Source of the DNA: Woeseia oceani
GTDB taxonomy: Bacteria; Pseudomonadota; Gammaproteobacteria; Steroidobacterales; Woeseiaceae
Length of the DNA stretch: 64,000 nucleotides
Direction: 5' to 3'
Assembly: GCF_001677435.1 (NCBI RefSeq)
Contig: NZ_CP016268.1
Span: 2,283,001 to 2,347,000, forward strand
Shown here: one piece after another, positions 1 through 7,653 of the stretch
How the letters are laid out: each line of letters opens with the position of its first letter
How positions within the stretch are numbered: position 1 is the first letter of the stretch
The notes under the pieces: generated by a model
Told to the model about the DNA's origin: nothing
The model's database searches: none
The model's input: only the letters and a program-made list of their open reading frames with translations
Program-made: the position numbers and the translations under genes

Positions 1-20
1 CCCCTGACGGGGCCCATTTT
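1..20 (+). terminator. possible truncated intrinsic terminator
   Basis: CCCC-TGAC-GGGG followed by CCCATTTT lies at the very edge of the window. The stem could continue upstream, since GGGCCCC/GGGGCCC would pair perfectly. It would end transcription of a gene outside the window. Only half of the structure is visible. Confidence 0.3.
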
Positions 21-99
21 GTTCGCGGCGCCTGCACCAACCACCCGCGTGGGTTTGGGCACAGTACGCCGCTGACAGGTGTGGTCCTCGCTAAATCCT

Positions 100-137
100 G
101 CGAGATGGTGGTTCGATTCCCGCCGTCTTCGCTAACC
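100..137 (+). other. tRNA/tmRNA 3'-end-like remnant, putative attachment site
   Basis: A T-loop-like GGTTCGATTCCCGCC is followed by GTCTTCGCTA, close to the 3' end of many bacterial tmRNA and tRNA genes (GGTTCGATTCCCGCC then an acceptor stem and CCA). The 5' half of the T-stem does not pair well and the CCA is replaced by CTA, so it does not look functional. It lies just upstream of a P4-type integrase gene, the usual position of a duplicated attachment core. A perfect 5-bp hairpin (CTCGC/GCGAG) precedes it. Identification as an att site is inference. Confidence 0.35.
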
Positions 138-210
138 AAGAACCCTTCGGAATCCACTGAAATACCGAAGGCGTTGCTAGTACTGACTTTCCATAACTCG
201 GCAACCTTCA

Positions 211-299
211 GTTGCCCCCGTTGTTGCCTTTGACATTCAGGCACAAGCGGGGGCAACATGCGCGACCCTGACATTCCACCGCCTCCCTGGTTGCCCCCG
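211..299. repeat. three copies of GTTGCCCCCG around the integrase start
   Basis: GTTGCCCCCG occurs directly at 211-220 and 290-299, and inverted (CGGGGGCAAC) at 248-257. The copies bracket both possible start codons of the integrase. This spacing suits arm-type integrase or excisionase binding sites that would also allow autoregulation. Related GGGGCA words recur beyond the 3' end of the gene. Confidence 0.5.
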
Positions 300-1559
300 A
301 TGCGCCTCACCGATACCACGATCACTAACGCCAAGCCCGCCGCAAAACCGCAACGCCTGTTCGACGGCGGCGGGCTCTACCTGGAGGTCGCCCCGGCCGG
401 TGGCAAATGGTGGCGGCTCAAGTACCGCTTTGCCGGGAAAGAAAAGCGCATCTCGCTAGGGGTCTACCCAAAAGTCAGCCTGACCGAAGCCCGTACGCGC
501 CGTGATGCGGCCAAACAGCAACTGAGCAACGGCATCGATCCCAGCGCTGCCCGGAAGGCACAGAAGGCACTGCGCCAGACTGCGGGCAGCACCAGCTTCG
601 AAGCTGTGGCCCGCGAGTGGTTCGCCAAACACGAGCCCAAATGGTCGCAAGCGCATGCGGTACGGGTCATCAGTGGCCTGCAGCGCGATGTGTTCCCAGG
701 GATCGGCGCAATTGAGATTGCGCAGCTAACTCCGCAGGAGTTGTTGAGCACGGTCCGTCAGATAGAACAACGGGGGGCGCTCGAAACCGCTCACCGGATC
801 CTGAACCTGTGTGGCCAGATCATGCGCTATGCCCTCGCCACCGGTCGCGCCGCGCGGGATATTTCAGCGGACCTGCGGGGCGCTCTGCCCCAGGTAGAAC
901 CCAAACCTTTCCCCACCGTCAGCAAACCGGAGCAGGTAGCCGAGCTGCTGCGTGCCATCGATGCCTACCAGGGAACGCCGGAGGTCAGCAGTGCATTGAA
1001 GCTCGCACCGCTGGTATTTGTAAGGCCGGGTGAACTCAGGAAGGCTCGCTGGAAGGAAATCGACCTCAAGACGGCCGAGTGGCGTTTCACTATCGCCCGG
1101 TCCGGTATCGAGCATGTTGTTCCGTTGTCCCGGCAGGCGATTCCGCTACTGGCGAACCTGCAAACCCTGACCAGCCACAGCGAGTACGTGTTTCCCGGCG
1201 GGAGAAGCAGCTCGAGGCCAATGAGCGACAACGCCATTCTAGCCGCCCTCAGAAACATGGGTATCTCGAAGAACGCGATGACCGGTCACGGGTTCCGGGC
1301 AATGGCCCGCACCATTCTGGGAGAAATCCTCGGTTTCCGGCCGGAGCTCATAGAGCAGCAGCTGGGCAACACGGTGGAAACGGAATACGGCCTGCCTGCC
1401 AGCAAATCCAGCCACCTCCGGGAACGAAAAAAGATGATGCAGGCCTGGGCCGATTACCTCGATCGCCTTAAAGCGGGTAGCAAGGAGCCAAAAGCTGCCA
1501 AGAAGCCAACGAAAAAAACGCAGGAAGTCACCGCACAGATGAATTTCGAGCTTTTCTAG
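300..1559 (+). CDS. P4-type tyrosine recombinase/integrase, probably degenerate
   Basis: Site-specific tyrosine recombinase of the kind that integrates genomic islands at tRNA/tmRNA genes. The N-terminus is the arm-binding DUF4102 domain (LFDGGGLYLEV, ISLGVYPKVSLTEAR), followed by a core-binding domain and a C-terminal catalytic domain. The first catalytic Arg (VRPGELR) and the HGFR box are present, and the C-terminus has the family's RKKMMQAWADYLD. By comparison with the family as I know it, the beta-hairpin Lys region (usually MKMRRPHIVPLS) is shortened to RSGIEHVVPLS, and the LAH motif before the nucleophilic Tyr reads LGN with a short deletion. Activity is therefore doubtful. The ATG at 300 matches the family N-terminus; an ATG at 258 is possible and has a G-rich upstream stretch. 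The Lys/Pro-rich tail looks like an extension. Confidence 0.85.
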   Translation: MRLTDTTITNAKPAAKPQRLFDGGGLYLEVAPAGGKWWRLKYRFAGKEKRISLGVYPKVSLTEARTRRDAAKQQLSNGIDPSAARKAQKALRQTAGSTSFEAVAREWFAKHEPKWSQAHAVRVISGLQRDVFPGIGAIEIAQLTPQELLSTVRQIEQRGALETAHRILNLCGQIMRYALATGRAARDISADLRGALPQVEPKPFPTVSKPEQVAELLRAIDAYQGTPEVSSALKLAPLVFVRPGELRKARWKEIDLKTAEWRFTIARSGIEHVVPLSRQAIPLLANLQTLTSHSEYVFPGGRSSSRPMSDNAILAALRNMGISKNAMTGHGFRAMARTILGEILGFRPELIEQQLGNTVETEYGLPASKSSHLRERKKMMQAWADYLDRLKAGSKEPKAAKKPTKKTQEVTAQMNFELF

Positions 1560-1993
1560 CTGCCCCGTCAGCCAGGGATCGACCTGGCCAGCGTCCGTCT
1601 CACCGGCGATATGGCGGAATTGCGGTGCTAACAGTGAAATCTACCAGTACCGAGCTGGTGAACCTGCCGCATAAAATCGCTATTCCATTGTTTTAATTAC
1701 CCATTTTTTTCGCGACAACACCAGTCTCGATTAGTCTTCAGGGGGCAATATTGGGGGCATCTTTCGGGGCAAATTCCGGGGCATTATTGATCGAATTTGT
1801 CAGACCTACCTCAATTCTCAGTACTTTTTTAAACCATTTGTAGCAAACCCTTCTACCAAATCTATTGGAAAACTACAGGCTTTGGAATTTCGCGCTTTCG
1901 GCCGCCCGATCCCGCTGGTCGCGTATATTTACCTTGTTGTTCGAGGTATAGTTTTGACAGGCGGGAAATCACCGGACCTCCGGAGCAGCCGCT
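1560..1993. other. intergenic, right flank of the integrase element
   Basis: 434 bp without a convincing gene. It holds the GGGGCA repeat cluster at 1741-1784 and, just before the next gene, a purine-rich ribosome binding site (GGAGC). I found no copy of the 100-137 tRNA-like sequence here, so the other element boundary is not defined by a visible direct repeat. Confidence 0.5.
1741..1784 (+). repeat. four closely spaced GGGGCA(A/T) repeats
   Basis: GGGGGCAA (1741), GGGGGCAT (1753), GGGGCAA (1766) and GGGGCAT (1778) follow each other at 12-13 bp steps, about one helical turn. They share the GGGGCAA word with the inverted repeats upstream of the integrase, so both ends of the small element carry the same motif. 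Arm-type integrase sites are the likely explanation. Confidence 0.5.
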
Positions 1994-2401
1994 ATGAACT
2001 CCCATCTCCCCCCTGCCGATTCCGCCGATAGCAGGCAACGCAGCGACATCGACCTGACACCAATGCTCGACGTCGTATTCATCATGCTGATTTTCTTCCT
2101 GGTCACTGCCACCTTTGTCCGCGAGCACGGCATTCCCGTGAACCGGCCGGATGCTCCCGCTCGGCCAACAGAGGAGACCACGATCCTGGTGACAATTGAC
2201 GACGACAGTCGCTACTGGATAGGCCAACGACTGATAGACCCGCGCGCCCTGCGCGCCAATCTCGAACGCCTTGGCGGAGAAGCGCCGGATGCTCCCATGG
2301 TGGTCAGTGCATCGCCGAAGTCGCGCAACGAGGCGTTAGTTATTGCGCTGGACGCTGCGAGGGCCGCAGGTCTCTACGACATAGCGATGGTGAAGGACTG
2401 A
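1994..2401 (+). CDS. exbD: ExbD/TolR-family biopolymer transport protein
   Basis: A 135-residue inner-membrane protein of the proton-driven ExbB-ExbD-TonB or TolQR energising complexes. It has a short cytoplasmic N-terminus, the hallmark IDLTPMLDVVFIMLIFFLVTATF with the proton-path Asp inside the single transmembrane helix, and a periplasmic C-terminal domain ending in the usual ALDAARAAGLYDIAMVKD. The ATG at 1994 has GGAGC seven bases upstream. Normally an exbB/tolQ gene lies directly upstream; here there is only the integrase relic, so this copy is an orphan. It may serve one of the two TonB-dependent receptors in the window or partner with an ExbB encoded elsewhere. Confidence 0.88.
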   Translation: MNSHLPPADSADSRQRSDIDLTPMLDVVFIMLIFFLVTATFVREHGIPVNRPDAPARPTEETTILVTIDDDSRYWIGQRLIDPRALRANLERLGGEAPDAPMVVSASPKSRNEALVIALDAARAAGLYDIAMVKD

Positions 2402-2581
2402 ATTAGCTTCGAGCACTGACAGTGCTGGCAAGGCAGAGCCGATGGCCCCTTAAAGGACGGTCCTTGCTCCTGACACCATTGAGTCCATTGCTGATGTCAG
2501 CATTCGACTACCGTGGCCGGGTGGTCTGCGAGCTTTCCGTGCATGCGGCGCCCGAGACCGACCCATGCACGACGCCAACGG

Positions 2582-3202
2582 TTAGCCAGCGGTCGCTGCC
2601 GTGGCCACGGCTAATCTTGCGCCTTTGATGAGTTCTTCCGCTTCAGCACGGTGCTTCTCAAAATAGTGTGGATCAGCCGCAACGTACATCAAAAGGTAGA
2701 GTTTGCTGTCGGTAATGAACGCGCCCACGAGCCCCTTGTAAGCGGGTCCGTCGGCAACCGCGGCCTCGATATCGAACAGCACGCCATTGCTATTGCCGAA
2801 GCGATGCGGTCGCAGGTTGCGGCCATCGACCGTCGATTCGCCCTCCCCGAAATACTTGGCCAACGATACTTCCGTCATTTCCTGGATTTCGTTGGGCAGC
2901 ATCGAAGAGCGGAACGGTGGCAATGCCGCCTGACCCTGACGGTCGACGAACATGGCCTGGCCCTGCGGCACAGCAGGAATAATGAGTACCCGGTCCAGCA
3001 GCAGGCCGTCGTGAGTCCAGACTTCGGCGTCTTTGCGCATGTACGGCAGGATGGTCGGCGGCGCACGGTTCCAGACGGATGCTGCATTGACCTGCAAGTC
3101 GCCCACGGTCACCACGCTGGGCGCGACCGTTTTGAAGGTCGTGACGCAGCCACTGAGCATTACCAGCAGCACCAGCGACAGAATACAACGACGGAAATTC
3201 AT
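2582..3202 (-). CDS. lipoprotein of unknown function
   Basis: A 206-residue predicted lipoprotein: hydrophobic signal (CILSLVLLVML) with lipobox LSGC near residue 19. No known domain is recognised. The middle is mixed alpha/beta in character (HDGLLLDRVLIIPAVPQG) and the C-terminus has FITDSKLYLLMYVAADPHYFEKH. It is the last of three genes transcribed together, starting 5 bp after the M48 protease gene, so an envelope role linked to that protease is likely. Function is unknown. Confidence 0.7.
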   Translation of the reverse strand: MNFRRCILSLVLLVMLSGCVTTFKTVAPSVVTVGDLQVNAASVWNRAPPTILPYMRKDAEVWTHDGLLLDRVLIIPAVPQGQAMFVDRQGQAALPPFRSSMLPNEIQEMTEVSLAKYFGEGESTVDGRNLRPHRFGNSNGVLFDIEAAVADGPAYKGLVGAFITDSKLYLLMYVAADPHYFEKHRAEAEELIKGARLAVATAATAG

Positions 3203-3207
3203 GACAC

Positions 3208-4374
3208 TTACTCCTCCAGGTAGAACTCGATCATGGCGCGATCATCCGCATCGGGTTGGTGTTGCAGGTACTGCTGAAAGTATTGCCGTGACCGTTCCCG
3301 GTCACCGGCTTTCAGGAACAGGTAGCCCGCATTCTTGTACGCGGCCGCCGGGGCATTGCCGCCTTCAATGGAATGCAAGTACGCGTCCAGCGCGCGCTTT
3401 TCATCACCTTCCTGGCCACGCTGGCGAAACATCTCGCCATAGAAAAACCGCACCAGGCTCGGCTCGATACCCATCGCCATGTGTCGCTGCAGCAACTCCC
3501 CTGTTCGGCCGAAGCGATTGGTATCTATCTGGTCTTCCATCAAGAACAGATAATTTCGATTCAACATGGCGAGGTGATCGTCGTCCGGCACGAACTCGGC
3601 GTCCGGTGGCCCGTGCCTTGCCTGAATCCACTGCTCAAGTTCGTTCGCCCGGACATCCGCGTCCGGGTGCGATTTCGAAAACAAGCCGGGTTCCTGACGC
3701 TTAATTTCAGCCGCATCTTCCTCGGCCATGAGCTGTCGCCAGACGCGATAGCTCGCGTGTGGATCAAAGGCGGATTCGGTCATCAGTTTCACGCCAAGCA
3801 GGTCGGCCTCTGATTCCTGCTCGCGACTGTAGGCCAATAAGCTGAGCATCGCTGACATCTGGCCAATCGGTGCGTTCACACCGGTCAGAATCAACAGACT
3901 GATATCAAAAACAGAACCCGTCGCCATTTTCTTGCGTGCGGAACGCATGCGCTCCAGCGTATGCAGGCGCGTGTAGTGAGCAATCTCATGACCGACGACC
4001 GCGGCCAGTTCATCACTGGATTGTGTGCGCAACAACAAGCCTGTCCAGATCTGCATCATGCCTGTTGGCGTCATTGATGCGTTGAAGCCCGGATTGCGCA
4101 TCACGTACACACGGAAGTCGCCGCAATACTCGCCGGCAACGCGGCAGACGACTGCTGCCACATGATTGTTAATATCGGGATTGGTGACCAACAGCGGCGA
4201 CTGCTGGATGGATTTCTCGTACTCCTCCACCTCCAGCCACAAGCCTTTTTCGTCGGGCATTTCCTGCGGCTCATACCCCGGTGGAATCTTGTGCTCCGGC
4301 ATCTCTTGCGAGAACGCAGGCGATACCAGCAGCACTGCGACCGCGACGCAGGATACGCGACGGTAGCCAATCAC
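3208..4374 (-). CDS. M48-family periplasmic metalloprotease with TPR-like tail
   Basis: A secreted zinc metallopeptidase of the Ste24/HtpX/BepA clan. A signal peptide (VAVAVLLVSPAFSQ) is followed by the peptidase domain. The zinc-binding HEIAH is at about residues 129-133 and the third ligand Glu is in REQESEAD near residue 189. The last 120 residues resemble TPR repeats (ALDAYLHSIEGG, AYKNAGYLFLKAGDRERS), as in BepA. The start is GTG, overlapping the stop of the upstream lipoprotein gene (GTGA), so translation is probably coupled. It is distinct from the true bepA at 60.2 kb. A role in outer-membrane protein or lipoprotein quality control is inferred from family and neighbours. Confidence 0.85.
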   Translation of the reverse strand: MIGYRRVSCVAVAVLLVSPAFSQEMPEHKIPPGYEPQEMPDEKGLWLEVEEYEKSIQQSPLLVTNPDINNHVAAVVCRVAGEYCGDFRVYVMRNPGFNASMTPTGMMQIWTGLLLRTQSSDELAAVVGHEIAHYTRLHTLERMRSARKKMATGSVFDISLLILTGVNAPIGQMSAMLSLLAYSREQESEADLLGVKLMTESAFDPHASYRVWRQLMAEEDAAEIKRQEPGLFSKSHPDADVRANELEQWIQARHGPPDAEFVPDDDHLAMLNRNYLFLMEDQIDTNRFGRTGELLQRHMAMGIEPSLVRFFYGEMFRQRGQEGDEKRALDAYLHSIEGGNAPAAAYKNAGYLFLKAGDRERSRQYFQQYLQHQPDADDRAMIEFYLEE

Positions 4375-5105
4375 TGAACTTGAGTACCCGGAAGATTCTT
4401 GAACAATGTGCGCACAGCTTTGGTCGCACCGTCTGGTTCGCGCATTTCACCCGTTCCGGCCGCCACCACATTGAACCAGACAATATCGCCGGTCTTCATA
4501 TCGACCAGGGACGCAAACCCATACTCGCGACCGGTAGTCGCCGCGACGCCAGCGGCCGCTGCAAGAATTGCCACGGCAACTCGCCCACCACTCGGCTGCT
4601 CGTCCCGATAGAACACGAACAATCCGTAATCGGCGTCGTGCTCAGTGCCCAGCGCTTGTATCCCGTCGCCGAGCGACCAATCAAACGTGCCGCCTTTGCT
4701 CGGCAGTTTTAATGAACCGAAATGATTATAGAGAACGGTCGTACCAACGGCGCCGTGCAGCCTGGTGTAACTGACCTCATCGGGCGTCATGTCATTGTCG
4801 TCAAGCACAATGAGGTCGGTACCAATCTCCGCAGCGTAGCTGGCCATTGCCGTCTGAAAATTCGCTTGCGCCGCTTCTGTCCACTCGGCGTGTGGCTCTT
4901 GCATACCGCCCGCTGTCAGCAGGTAGTAGCGAATGTCGGGCGGCATCAGCAGGATCGTCGGATTGTCTCTTGTCGACGTGAGCTGAGATATTTGCTGCAC
5001 ATTGCTGGTCGTTGCGCAGCCCGCAAAAAGCAGCAGGCAACCGGCAAGCAAGGCAAAGCGAGGCATGCTTTGAACGCGTGAAACTCGGAACAGCCGGATA
5101 CTCAT
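4371..5105 (-). CDS. lipoprotein of unknown function
   Basis: A 244-residue predicted lipoprotein with lipobox LFAGC about 30 residues in. The start at 5105 is favoured because GGGGGAGAG lies 8 bases upstream, whereas the internal ATG at 5066 has no ribosome binding site. The region TILLMPPDIRYYLLTAGG and a later hydrophobic glycine/alanine-rich segment (VAVAILAAAAGVAATTG) are notable. The sequence resembles proteins that assemble at the outer membrane, but I do not recognise the family. It is the first gene of the three-gene operon with the M48 protease and a second lipoprotein. Confidence 0.7.
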   Translation of the reverse strand: MSIRLFRVSRVQSMPRFALLAGCLLLFAGCATTSNVQQISQLTSTRDNPTILLMPPDIRYYLLTAGGMQEPHAEWTEAAQANFQTAMASYAAEIGTDLIVLDDNDMTPDEVSYTRLHGAVGTTVLYNHFGSLKLPSKGGTFDWSLGDGIQALGTEHDADYGLFVFYRDEQPSGGRVAVAILAAAAGVAATTGREYGFASLVDMKTGDIVWFNVVAAGTGEMREPDGATKAVRTLFKNLPGTQVQ

Positions 5106-5575
5106 CGAAACGCTCTCCCCCGGATCCAGTAAGACGTAAGGTCAGGCTTGCGGCTGTGCTGCGTTATTGTTCTGCCGCTGCGATGGTCGTGCATGAAACT
5201 GCAAATCGAGCTGAGCGAGACTCTATGCTTGCTGCGCAGACAAATCAATGTCCGCTGGTCGTGGTCAGGTGCATGGTCTTTCCATACCCATTGACAGGCG
5301 AAACTGAAGTGCGGAAAAAGGTGCCGGGAACGAGTTTCTGCCTCCCTCAATACAGGCCGGCGGCACCAGAAGCGGTCGTACCGCCTGAGCGCCCCTTCGG
5401 CAGAGCCCTCCAGGCTGAGCGCCTCAGCGCTTACCTGTGCCCGCCCCTTGACGACGGGGAACAGGCGTCTGACCGATTTGGTTTGTTCCGAATGAAGATA
5501 GCCACCCAAATCCTGTACCTGTGCCAAAGACCGCCGGGTAAGCCGCATACCTTTTTCGTTGACACCTTCCAGACG
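5106..5575. other. 470-bp intergenic region without a supported gene
   Basis: It lies between the start of the lipoprotein operon and the end of the TonB receptor gene, both on the minus strand. A minus-strand frame open across 5102-5548 encodes an Arg/Ser-rich peptide without a domain, signal or good start, and is treated as spurious. It should hold the promoter of the lipoprotein operon, but no clear -35/-10 pair stands out. Confidence 0.5.
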
Positions 5576-7459
5576 CTACCAAAGGTAACGCAGTTTCAAA
5601 CTCAAGCGACGCCGTGCGGCAGGCGTTCCCGGGAACTCTTCAAAATTGCTGTTGGTGAGGTTATCGGCAATCAGGCTGGCAGTGAGTCTGTCGGCGAACA
5701 ATGGCGACCATTCGAATGCCATAGAGGTTGCATAGGCGCGGTGGTTGCCTGTTCGGAGGGCATTGTCTGCCTGGTCACGCAACTCATTGTCCCAGCGCAG
5801 AGTGATGCGATCACTCGGTCGCGCCAAGACGGCCAGGGTCAGGCGATGGCGCGCGTAGTTGAGTGCGTAAAAACTTGCATCCACGGAGCCCACGCCGTAG
5901 TCGGCCTGTTTATCGAGGTAGTTGTAACCGGCAACCAGTGTCACGGCTTGCCATTGCCGGGACAAAGCCAGCTCAACACCAACCACATCGATGTCGACTG
6001 CATTTGCCTGACGCGCGAAAGGCGCGCCACTCAGGTAAGTCCAGTCAACCAGATCATCGTCGCGACGGCTGAAAATTGTAACGTTGGCGTGCCACTCGGC
6101 ACGTTGCCGGTCGAATGCCAGCGATAGCGTGTCAGCCCTGGCCCGACCAAGCGTTGGATTGCCGCCGAACAGTCCGTTGACGCCCGAGTTCAACGCCGTG
6201 TAACCGGGCAGTTGCGACGTTGCCGCATAATCAATCGAGATCTTGTCCACTCCTGCCGTGTCGGTATGCGCCCACGTCAAACCCAGCAGCGGCAACAGCG
6301 CGTTGTCATCCCTGTTCGATGCATCAAAAGTTGCCCCTAGGCGCAAGGTGAGATGGTTTGCGCTGTCGATCATCCAACGGCGCGACGGCGCCACACTGAG
6401 GCGGGCATAGCGCCGTGAATTAAATGTGCCGTGAGTCAGGTCTGTTGAGCGCAGCAATTCATCCGCTGACAATTGCAGTCCATAGTGCCACTGCCAACTG
6501 CCGCGCGGCTGCTTGCCCTGCAAGCCAATAGCGTAGCTACGGGTCTTATGATCAAAAGCACCCGGTGCACCAGATTCTGTCGTTCTGCGGTCAAAATCGT
6601 AGTCATTTTCCAGAGTCCGGTAGTAGCCACCCCATTCCAGGTAGGCCGTATCAGGGGCATCCTGCTTGCCGCCTATTCGCTGATTGAAGAGCAGCAGGTG
6701 CGATTGGGTATGATCGGTTTCCGGCAGGTTCGCGAAACCGGTATAAGCACCGGGCCAGCCGTAGAAGTTATCCTGATAACCCATCGCGAAATCGGTTTGG
6801 GTGTTGGTCGTTCGGTGCTGAGCGCGCGCAAAGAAGCGTTCGAAGTCGTGATCACCGTATGCGCGACTGCCCTCGCCGCTGGAACTTGCGTAGTCAACTT
6901 CGATGCCCTTATCACTGTGCGCTGCTGCGAAAACATGCGCCAGCTTTACTGATCGATACTGCAACGAATCCGAACCGACGCCGACGCCTATCCGTCGTTC
7001 CGAGTGCATGGGCTGCCACTCGTAGTTCAGCGTGGCTACCGCAGCGTTGAAACCTGCCAACGCGTTATCGATGCCGGTCAGAATGACAGGCGCGGACAAG
7101 GCGTCAGGGTTTAGCGGTACGAGCGCGGCGTAGTGGCCGGTCTGCGGGTCCATAACCGTGACGGCGCCGAGCTTGAATCCCGTGTTTTCGAACAAGCCAC
7201 CGCGAATGGCAATGTCGGCCTGGCCTTCTGCATGTCCTCGCGCCTGCAAATCGACCTGAGGATCGTAACGCAGCGCGGTAGCAACTGAGGCCGAGGTGCC
7301 GGCCGGGTCGTTATTGGCGACACGTTGGCCGTAAACCGTGATTGTCGAGACTTCCTCAACGTCGGATTGCTCGTTGGCCATGTCCGCGTGGCTCAGTATG
7401 GGCAGGAACACGGCCAGTGCCGCGCCTTTTTTAAGAGCAGATCTTGCCTGGTAATTCAT
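5576..7459 (-). CDS. TonB-dependent outer-membrane receptor
   Basis: A receptor of about 627 residues. A signal peptide (GAALAVFLPILSHA) precedes a TonB-box-like STITVYGQRV, a plug domain (DIAIRGGLFENTGFKLGAVTVMD) and a 22-strand barrel ending in an aromatic residue (RRLSLKLRYLW), required for barrel assembly. Its length and plug resemble BtuB-type cobalamin receptors, but no cobalamin riboswitch is visible upstream, so the substrate is open. The start is placed at the ATG at 7459 because it precedes the signal peptide and has AAAGGTGAG upstream; the frame stays open to 7630. A terminator-like hairpin ends 41 bp before this start. Confidence 0.85.
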   Translation of the reverse strand: MNYQARSALKKGAALAVFLPILSHADMANEQSDVEEVSTITVYGQRVANNDPAGTSASVATALRYDPQVDLQARGHAEGQADIAIRGGLFENTGFKLGAVTVMDPQTGHYAALVPLNPDALSAPVILTGIDNALAGFNAAVATLNYEWQPMHSERRIGVGVGSDSLQYRSVKLAHVFAAAHSDKGIEVDYASSSGEGSRAYGDHDFERFFARAQHRTTNTQTDFAMGYQDNFYGWPGAYTGFANLPETDHTQSHLLLFNQRIGGKQDAPDTAYLEWGGYYRTLENDYDFDRRTTESGAPGAFDHKTRSYAIGLQGKQPRGSWQWHYGLQLSADELLRSTDLTHGTFNSRRYARLSVAPSRRWMIDSANHLTLRLGATFDASNRDDNALLPLLGLTWAHTDTAGVDKISIDYAATSQLPGYTALNSGVNGLFGGNPTLGRARADTLSLAFDRQRAEWHANVTIFSRRDDDLVDWTYLSGAPFARQANAVDIDVVGVELALSRQWQAVTLVAGYNYLDKQADYGVGSVDASFYALNYARHRLTLAVLARPSDRITLRWDNELRDQADNALRTGNHRAYATSMAFEWSPLFADRLTASLIADNLTNSNFEEFPGTPAARRRLSLKLRYLW

Positions 7460-7499
7460 GGGTACTTCGGGTCTCACCTTTGGTTCAGAAATCCTGCTT

Positions 7500-7538
7500 A
7501 AAAAAAGGCCCTCACCGACCAGACGGTCGTGAGAGCCC
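7500..7538 (-). terminator. intrinsic terminator or leader attenuator before the TonB receptor
   Basis: On the minus strand an imperfect GC-rich stem (7538-7507, loop TCT) is followed by seven T residues (7506-7500). It lies 116 bp after the stop of the large lipoprotein gene and 41 bp before the receptor ATG. It may simply end the upstream transcript. If the receptor promoter lies upstream of it, it would act as an attenuator. Confidence 0.6.
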
Positions 7539-7653
7539 GTATTCACATACTCTATCGCCGTAACCGCGTGTCGCCAATTACCGGAATTGCCAACGTACCG
7601 AATTTGATCGCCGCAACAACGTGCCGGCAATACGCGCCAACGCGCAGTAATAC

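Noticed and set aside
5102-5548. Minus-strand open frame of 148 codons between the TonB receptor and the lipoprotein operon
   Set aside because: Arg/Ser-rich, no domain, no signal, poor start; composition typical of a chance frame in GC-rich DNA.
5012-6127. Plus-strand open frame of 371 codons
   Set aside because: It runs antisense to the well-supported TonB receptor gene and has no recognisable motif.
7460-7650. Cobalamin riboswitch upstream of the BtuB-like receptor
   Set aside because: No B12-box or conserved pseudoknot elements seen; only a terminator-like hairpin is present.
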